A DNA stretch of 14,874 nt, from contig JAUWBY010000031.1 in the NCBI GenBank assembly GCA_030609605.1, forward strand, positions 1-14,874, in the 5' to 3' direction. Of this stretch, positions 6,586 to 12,197 are shown piece by piece (position 1 is the stretch's first letter; each line of letters opens with the position of its first letter). The translations under genes were made by a program, and so were the position numbers. The stretch comes from Candidatus Eiseniibacteriota bacterium (GTDB taxonomy: Bacteria; Joyebacterota; Joyebacteria; Joyebacterales; Joyebacteraceae). Under the pieces are notes generated by a model, which was not told where the DNA came from, made no database searches, and was given only the letters and a program-made list of their open reading frames with translations.

Positions 6586-7401
6586 GTGACAAATGTGACT
6601 GTGAACGATGTAACACTTCTCGCTATGAAGGCTGCGCGCGTAGCTGGAGAGATCATCAGGAGCGGGATCTCCAGGCCGTTCGACATCGACATGAAGGGAA
6701 GGCGCGATCTGGTTACGTCGATCGATCGCGAGTCGGAAGCGCTTATCATCGGGATGATCCGACAGCGCTACCCCGGAGATAGAATCGTAGCTGAGGAGAC
6801 GGCGCCGGTCGCTCCGGGTGAGGGGACAGGGGAGAGCACCGGTCGTGCCTGGATCATCGATCCGCTTGACGGCACGAACAACTATGCGCACGGCTATCCC
6901 TTCTTTTGCGTTGCCATCGCGATCGAAGAGGGCGGAGAACTGGTTGCCGGAGTCGCGTACGATCCGCTGAGGGATGAGCTCTTTGTCGCGGAGCGTGGGC
7001 GAGGAGCGCGGCTCAACGGAGAGCCGATCCACGTCTCCGACACTGCGTCGCTGAGCGATTCAATCGTGGCTACCGGGTTTCCGTACGATCGCACAGAGGG
7101 GAGCGAGAACAACCTGGCGAACCTGAACAGGTTCATCTTGTCTGTGAGGGGAATCAGACGAGGAGGCTCTGCCGTGCTCGACCTTGTCTACGTCGCGTGC
7201 GGACGGCTGGATGGGTTCTGGGAAATGAACCTCAACATATGGGACGTGGCTGCCGGAGGGATCATAGTGAGAGAAGCAGGTGGGATCGTCACCAACTTCT
7301 CCGGTGAACGATGGGATTATTCAACCGGCGACATCGTTGCCAGCAATGGTCTCATACATGCACAGATGACGAACCTCGTGGGTGCGGGAGGACAGCCTTG
7401 A
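6586..7401 (+). CDS. Inositol-monophosphatase-family phosphatase (SuhB-like)
   Basis: A 271-aa soluble enzyme of usual family length. It has the Li+-sensitive, Mg2+-dependent phosphatase signatures: E70/E71 in 'VAEET', motif A 'IDPLDGTNNYAHGYPFF' with D92 and D95, and motif B 'WDVAAGGIIVREAGG' with D220. These are the metal-binding residues of inositol monophosphatases; the close relatives CysQ and archaeal-type fructose-1,6-bisphosphatases share the fold, so substrate is uncertain. Inositol-1-phosphate is the default; histidinol phosphate or a nucleotide bisphosphate cannot be excluded. The GTG start at 6586 is supported by AGGAG at 6571-6575 (10-nt spacer) and by homologous N-terminal alignment of 'A...AGEI.RSG'. 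Its stop TGA overlaps the TTG start of the next gene, so the two are probably coupled and it heads the rightward operon. Confidence 0.93.
   Translation: MTNVTVNDVTLLAMKAARVAGEIIRSGISRPFDIDMKGRRDLVTSIDRESEALIIGMIRQRYPGDRIVAEETAPVAPGEGTGESTGRAWIIDPLDGTNNYAHGYPFFCVAIAIEEGGELVAGVAYDPLRDELFVAERGRGARLNGEPIHVSDTASLSDSIVATGFPYDRTEGSENNLANLNRFILSVRGIRRGGSAVLDLVYVACGRLDGFWEMNLNIWDVAAGGIIVREAGGIVTNFSGERWDYSTGDIVASNGLIHAQMTNLVGAGGQP
7387..7391 (+). promoter_or_regulatory. Shine-Dalgarno deciding a TTG start
   Basis: GGAGG (7387-7391), inside the last codons of the IMPase gene, lies 6 nt before TTG at 7398. With the signal peptide directly after it, this decides the start of the DUF5916 gene and rules out the longer frame beginning at 7311 inside the IMPase gene. 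Confidence 0.8.
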
Positions 7402-9638
7402 ACAGCGACAACCGCTGGCCTGCGGCCGGTCTTCTGTACACCGCCGCTCTGGCGACGCTCATGCTTGCTCTGCCCGTAGTGCTGTCGGCGCAGGAGGTGG
7501 ACGCTGCGTCTGATCAGGCATCCGTGCGCGATGATGAGTCAGTTCGCGCATCCGTGCGCGAGGTAGTGACGAGCCGGATCGATGAGCCTCCTATCATCGA
7601 CGGTCGGTTGGATGACACCTGCTGGGACACAGCCGAGCCGCTCACAAACTTCATGCTCCGGACCGGCGACGGCGACGCGCCAAGCCAGCAGACGATCGCG
7701 CGCATCTGCAATGACGACACGCATATTTACGTCGCCTTCGAGTGTCTCGAGGACCGGATGGATGCGCTCTCAGCGGCGGTCGCAGTGCGGGACGCGGACG
7801 AACTCGACGAGGACGACACGGTGGCTTTCGCCTTCGATACGTTCCTGGATGGCCGGAGCAGCTACGTCTTCGCCTGCAATGCTCTGGGGACCGAGATGGA
7901 CCTCCATGTCAGCGAGTGCGGTCGCTCAGTCGACGACGGATGGAATGCCGTATGGAGCGTTGCGACGAAGCGATCGGGAGATCGTTGGACTGCGGAGTTC
8001 GCCATCCCGTTCAGTGCGCTCAGATACGCCAGGGCCGAGGAGATGGTCTGGGGCGTCGACTTCTGGAGATCAGAGCGGCCTCACCGAGAGATATCGAGCT
8101 GGTCGAATCGTGATAGCAGCACTCTCGATCCCTCGCACTACGGTCGCCTTGTGGGGCTCTCTGGTATCGAGACGTCTCGCGGCATAGAGGTACTTCCGTT
8201 TGCTCTCACAAAGTACGATACATCGAACCTGTACGACTATCCGCTGGAGCCGGGCGATTCGGACTGGGACGTCCATCCTGATGTGGGACTCGATGTCGAG
8301 TTCGCTCCGGTCTCCACGTCAACAGTGAGCCTGACCCTGAATCCGGATTTCGCCCAGATAGAGGCAGACGAGAATCAGATCAACCTGACGGAGAACGAGC
8401 TCTTCCTCGACGAGAGGCGTCCTTTCTTCTCTGAGAACGCGGATATCTTCAGAATGCCACTGCCGCTTCTCTACACCCGGAGGATGGAAGACATCGTCTT
8501 CGGTGGGAAGGTCACCGGCAAGTCGGGAGGAGCGAGCTACGCCGTTCTTTACGTCAGGTCCGAGGACCTCCCGCGTGGCGACTACGGGGATGTGCTGACG
8601 GATACACTGGGGCAGTTCCTTCCCGCGGAGACGAACGACTACGGCGCCATGATCTACAGACAGGACGTGATGGAGAATGCAACCATCGGCGCCTACGTGG
8701 GTGTCCAAGAGGGCGACGAGGCCTACAGCCGCGTTGGGGCGCTGACCGGAGGCATCGACGTGTTCGACAACCTGCGTCTGACCGGGCTTGCGGCCAGGAC
8801 CTCGAACTCCGATGATGCATCCGATGACGACGCATACTCGCTGACCTGGTCGTACGATTCGCCGAATATGAACAGCGGAGGGGAGATAGAGTACATAGGA
8901 GAACAGTTCAGTCCGGGGATCGGGTTCATTCTTCCGATCTGGCGGAACCGCGTCGGCTTCAACGGCCACTTCTGGAAACGTCACGAGCGCGACGGCACAC
9001 TGGTCGATCACTTCGACACGACCTGCTGGGCCGGGCGGTATGAGGATCTCAATGGTGAAGTCGTCGAGTACTGGGGTGGCGGGGAGTTCACCGTCAGGTT
9101 CAACGACGACACCCTCGTCGGAATCGAGGCTGACCGCGCGTACGACGCCCTCAACTATGCGGACAACCCGGACAGGATGACCGGCAGCATCTACGTCGTC
9201 ACGAACAGCGTGGCGTGGACAGGCTATGTCGCTTCCGTGGAGTTCGGTGACTACCACGACTCGCGCCTCACGCTTGGGAGGTTGGGTGGGCGGCTGCAGC
9301 CGGTTGAACCTCTGACGATGGAGTTCAACATCCGAACCGCTTTTCTGCGTGAGCGCCGGAATGTGGACTGGTGGGTAGGCAACGTGAAGACAAACTATCG
9401 CCTCTCGTCCACGATGTTCCTGCGCAACATACTGCAGGGCACGTATTTCAGAGAAGAACACGAGGAAGGCGACAGCACCTGTGGCCGATACGATTTGAGC
9501 CTTCTCTTCGGTTGGGAGTTCAGTCCTGGCAGTATGCTCTATGTCGCGTATGATCAGGCGCTTCTTGACGAGGGCGGTGGAACGGAACTTCTCGACCCCG
9601 TTCTTACGGTTAAGACCTCCTACCTTTTCACGTTGTAG
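7398..9638 (+). CDS. Outer-membrane DUF5916 protein with N-terminal carbohydrate-binding-9-like domain
   Basis: A 746-aa protein from the TTG at 7398 (TTGA overlap with the IMPase stop, GGAGG 6 nt upstream). Residues 1-32 are a signal peptide ending 'VVLSAQ'. A short linker with an in-frame 10-residue repeat (ASVRDDESVR/ASVREVVTSR) follows. Residues about 60-230 match the CBM9-like domain: 'PPIIDGRLDDTCW', 'ARICNDDTHIYVAFEC', 'DTFLDGRSSYVFACNALG', 'WTAEFAIPFSALRY'. The remainder matches DUF5916: 'LNPDFAQIEADENQINLT' and 'LDERRPFFSENADIF', then many alternating strands ending 'KTSYLFTL', consistent with an outer-membrane beta-barrel. The family is common in FCB bacteria and has no established biochemical role; glycan binding or transport at the cell surface is inferred from the CBM9-like part only. 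The TolC-family gene follows after 80 nt with no terminator between, so it may be part of the efflux operon. Confidence 0.88.
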   Translation: MNSDNRWPAAGLLYTAALATLMLALPVVLSAQEVDAASDQASVRDDESVRASVREVVTSRIDEPPIIDGRLDDTCWDTAEPLTNFMLRTGDGDAPSQQTIARICNDDTHIYVAFECLEDRMDALSAAVAVRDADELDEDDTVAFAFDTFLDGRSSYVFACNALGTEMDLHVSECGRSVDDGWNAVWSVATKRSGDRWTAEFAIPFSALRYARAEEMVWGVDFWRSERPHREISSWSNRDSSTLDPSHYGRLVGLSGIETSRGIEVLPFALTKYDTSNLYDYPLEPGDSDWDVHPDVGLDVEFAPVSTSTVSLTLNPDFAQIEADENQINLTENELFLDERRPFFSENADIFRMPLPLLYTRRMEDIVFGGKVTGKSGGASYAVLYVRSEDLPRGDYGDVLTDTLGQFLPAETNDYGAMIYRQDVMENATIGAYVGVQEGDEAYSRVGALTGGIDVFDNLRLTGLAARTSNSDDASDDDAYSLTWSYDSPNMNSGGEIEYIGEQFSPGIGFILPIWRNRVGFNGHFWKRHERDGTLVDHFDTTCWAGRYEDLNGEVVEYWGGGEFTVRFNDDTLVGIEADRAYDALNYADNPDRMTGSIYVVTNSVAWTGYVASVEFGDYHDSRLTLGRLGGRLQPVEPLTMEFNIRTAFLRERRNVDWWVGNVKTNYRLSSTMFLRNILQGTYFREEHEEGDSTCGRYDLSLLFGWEFSPGSMLYVAYDQALLDEGGGTELLDPVLTVKTSYLFTL

Positions 9639-9705
9639 CGCGGGAGACGACGCTGTTGTATGCTTCCACACTGAAGCGAAATCGTGCGTCGAGTCCACAC
9701 TTTTC

Positions 9706-9711
9706 GGGGAG
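9706..9711 (+). promoter_or_regulatory. Shine-Dalgarno deciding the TolC-family start
   Basis: GGGGAG (9706-9711) is 7 nt before ATG 9719. The frame is open back to a TTG at 9656, but that codon has no comparable site and would put 21 extra residues before the signal peptide. Confidence 0.7.
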
Positions 9712-9718
9712 CACACGA

Positions 9719-11101
9719 ATGATCACACCGCAGTCGCTTGCTCGTGCGATCGCGCTTGCGCTCGTGCTCGTCCTGCCACAGAGCCGTGCCGCCGCCGAAC
9801 CGATCACGATGCAGCAGGCGGTAGAACTGGCCATGCAGAACAACCTCGCCGTCAGGGCGGCCTCCGAGAACTATCAGGCGTCCATATGGGGAGTGAGGAG
9901 CGCTTGGGCGTCTCTCTTTCCCTCAGTCAAATTCAGTTCTTCGATGCGCCGTGTCGATCCGGATACCTACAACCGCGCGAACGCATCACTCGGTTTCTTG
10001 GAAGATATGGGAATCGAGGTCGAGCCGTTCCTGTACGAGACGACCTACGAAACGGGTTTCAGCGCGTCGGTCCCCGTATTCAACGGTGGGAGGTTGTGGG
10101 GAAGTGTCGGACTCGCAGGTGCTGCCCGGGATGCATCCTTCCATTCGCTTGAGTCTGTCGCACGCGCGATTGAGGTGGCAACGAAGGAAGCCTACCTGGA
10201 CGTGCTCCGGGCGCAGGCGCTTCTGGGAGTTGCGTGCGATGCCATGTCCGCTTCGGAGAAACGAGCCGAAGAGGCTGGGCGCAAGGTCGAGGTCGGTATC
10301 TCAGGCAGGTCCGAACTGCTCCGCTGGGAGGCTCAGCTCGCGGAGGACAGGATGCTTCTCGTCGATGCCGAGAACGCTGTCGTGCTGGCTCGTCTGCAGT
10401 TTGCCAACGTTCTCGGGCTGCCGCTCGATGCCGACCTTGAGCCGCAGGATGTCTCAAGACTCGAACTCAAGGCGCGCATAGGGGGGGGTGTTGGCTTCGT
10501 GGGTGACGGTTTGGTGAGCGAAGCTGAGGCGCGGAGGTTCCTGGCGTCCAATCCGGATTTCCTCGTTCCCGGAGATGCCGCGAGAATCGAAGCCCACGCG
10601 GTGACGATCGCGCGCGGTGCATTCTTGCCATCGTTGAATCTGCAAGGCTCCTACGGTTGGAAGGCCGACGGCGACATCAAGCCGGACAATGAAGTCGCTT
10701 GGTCGGTCACGGCATTCCTGGAGTTGCCGGTCTTCACGAGCTTCAAAAACCTCTCAGATTACCAGATGAGCTGGCGCTCGCATCTGGCAGCCGTTAGAGC
10801 GAAGGAAGACGCCGAGCGACAGATGGTAGTAGGCCTCCGGGCCGCCGCGGCAACGCTCAAGTCGCAGCTCAGAGCTCTCGATGCCGCGGAGCAATTCGTT
10901 GCGCAATCGGAGGAGCATTTCGGAAGCATGGAAAACATGTTCGGGCAGGGGATGATTTCCGATAACGATCTGATCGATGCCCGTGTCGCGTACGACAGAA
11001 GCAGGATTGGGTATATCAACGCGCTTTACGATTGCTTCATTCGCCTTGCGGAGCTGGAGCAGCTCGTGGGCAAATCGCCCGCAGTAGAGAGGAAACAATG
11101 A
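9719..11101 (+). CDS. TolC-family outer-membrane efflux protein
   Basis: A 460-aa outer-membrane channel subunit. The signal peptide (residues 1-26) ends 'QSRAAA'. The mature protein opens with 'PITMQQAVELAMQNNLAVRAA', the standard start of the first outer-membrane efflux (OEP) repeat. Long amphipathic helices follow with 'FSASVPVFNGGRLWGSVGLA' (beta-strand segment), 'AYLDVLRAQALLGVA' and 'LARLQFANVLGLPLDADL'. The second repeat includes 'FLPSLNLQGSYGWKADGD' and 'FLELPVFTSFKN'. Length fits one TolC protomer with two repeats; three would form the channel-tunnel. Its stop codon overlaps the start of the adaptor gene (ATGA), and the permease follows, so it is the outer-membrane part of the RND pump encoded here. 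A run of eight G at 10481-10488 lies between the two repeats; the frame is intact as given. Confidence 0.92.
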   Translation: MITPQSLARAIALALVLVLPQSRAAAEPITMQQAVELAMQNNLAVRAASENYQASIWGVRSAWASLFPSVKFSSSMRRVDPDTYNRANASLGFLEDMGIEVEPFLYETTYETGFSASVPVFNGGRLWGSVGLAGAARDASFHSLESVARAIEVATKEAYLDVLRAQALLGVACDAMSASEKRAEEAGRKVEVGISGRSELLRWEAQLAEDRMLLVDAENAVVLARLQFANVLGLPLDADLEPQDVSRLELKARIGGGVGFVGDGLVSEAEARRFLASNPDFLVPGDAARIEAHAVTIARGAFLPSLNLQGSYGWKADGDIKPDNEVAWSVTAFLELPVFTSFKNLSDYQMSWRSHLAAVRAKEDAERQMVVGLRAAAATLKSQLRALDAAEQFVAQSEEHFGSMENMFGQGMISDNDLIDARVAYDRSRIGYINALYDCFIRLAELEQLVGKSPAVERKQ

Positions 11102-12177
11102 GAGGATTCCTGGTAGTTGTTCTCCTAGTCATACTGATGGTCGCTGGGTGCGGTCGTCCGGGCGAGGATTCAGAAGGTCTTCGGCGACCGGCGCCGATCC
11201 CCGTAGAGGTAGCGGCGATTGAGTGCGAGAGCATTACAGCGTTCGTGCGCGGTACCGGAACGATCGCGGCGCGTGATGACATTCTCGTAGCTGCTGAGGC
11301 GGGTGGACGTGTGGTTGCCATTCCCATTGTTGTCGGTGACGATGTGAAGGTGGGTGACGTGCTTGTCGTACTCGATGACGAGCTGTCGGCACTGGCGGTG
11401 AAGCAGGCTGCGGCCCAGCTCTTGATGGCCGAGGCCGACATGAGGGATGCGGAGGCCGGACTCAAGCGCGCAAGCCATCTCTGGAAGAGCGGGGATATCT
11501 CGGATACGGACTACGAGGCGGCGGAGACAAGGGCGATCGCGGCGCGCGGCATTCACATGACCGCGGAGGCGGCTCTGGCCGGTTCCTCCAGGCAGCTGAG
11601 GGATGCGTGTGTGACCTCACCGATTGCAGGTACGGTTGCGTTTGTCCATGTGGGGGAAGGGCAATTGGTGGCGCCGGGCACTCCGGTCGTCCACGTTATC
11701 AACGATGCCCAGCTTGAGGTGGACCTGGGACTCGGTGAAGAGGACGTCGTGAACGTGAAACCGGGAGCCCGAGCAGAGATCGAAGTTCGGCCGCTGCCCG
11801 GCGAGGTTTTCAAAGGCAGGGTAGAATACGTGGGACCTCGTGCGGACGATCTCACCAAGACCTACCCCGTGAGGATTACCATCAGGAACCGAGACGGCGC
11901 CCTTCGCCCCGGGATGGTTGCGGATGTAGGCGTGGCGGCTCAGGTTCTGCGCGACGTCATTGTGATCGAGCGTGACTGGGTGCTCGACCGGTACGGCGAA
12001 CCGATCGTTTTCGTGGCTGCGGATTCAATCGCCATCCAGAGGAAAATCTCGCTGGGGCGCATCGTGGGTGCTCGGGTGGTCGTGCTTGCCGGACTGGAGC
12101 CTGGGGATGAACTCGTCACGATAGGACTGAGCCAGCTGAGCGATGGTGCGCGCATCGGGATCAAGACAGAGCAGTAG
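11098..12177 (+). CDS. RND efflux periplasmic adaptor (membrane-fusion) lipoprotein
   Basis: A 359-aa HlyD/AcrA-family adaptor. The N-terminal segment MRGFLVVVLLVILMVAGC carries a lipobox with C18 as the acylated residue, so the protein is tethered to a membrane. Domain order: beta-barrel entry 'FVRGTGTIAARDDILVAAEAG', first half of the biotinyl-lipoyl domain ('GDDVKVGDVLVVLDD'), a short alpha-hairpin (about residues 97-165), second lipoyl half ('SPIAGTVAFVHVGEGQLV'), beta-barrel ('PGARAEIEVRPLPGEVFKGRV') and a membrane-proximal domain ending near 'LEPGDELVTIGLSQLSDGA'. It joins the TolC-family channel to the permease. ATG 11098 overlaps the TolC-family stop and follows an AGAGG site 5 nt upstream; a longer frame from 11032 would remove the lipoprotein signal from the N terminus. 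The permease starts 20 nt downstream. Confidence 0.93.
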   Translation: MRGFLVVVLLVILMVAGCGRPGEDSEGLRRPAPIPVEVAAIECESITAFVRGTGTIAARDDILVAAEAGGRVVAIPIVVGDDVKVGDVLVVLDDELSALAVKQAAAQLLMAEADMRDAEAGLKRASHLWKSGDISDTDYEAAETRAIAARGIHMTAEAALAGSSRQLRDACVTSPIAGTVAFVHVGEGQLVAPGTPVVHVINDAQLEVDLGLGEEDVVNVKPGARAEIEVRPLPGEVFKGRVEYVGPRADDLTKTYPVRITIRNRDGALRPGMVADVGVAAQVLRDVIVIERDWVLDRYGEPIVFVAADSIAIQRKISLGRIVGARVVVLAGLEPGDELVTIGLSQLSDGARIGIKTEQ

Positions 12178-12197
12178 ATTGGTCAGGGGAATTCAAG

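Noticed and set aside
7311..7397. Longer start for the DUF5916 gene inside the IMPase gene
   Set aside because: The extra 29 residues are an out-of-frame reading of the IMPase gene and would bury the signal peptide.
8319..9716. 465-aa open frame on the minus strand
   Set aside because: Antisense to the DUF5916 gene and running across its stop; no recognisable motif, while the plus-strand protein has clear family matches.
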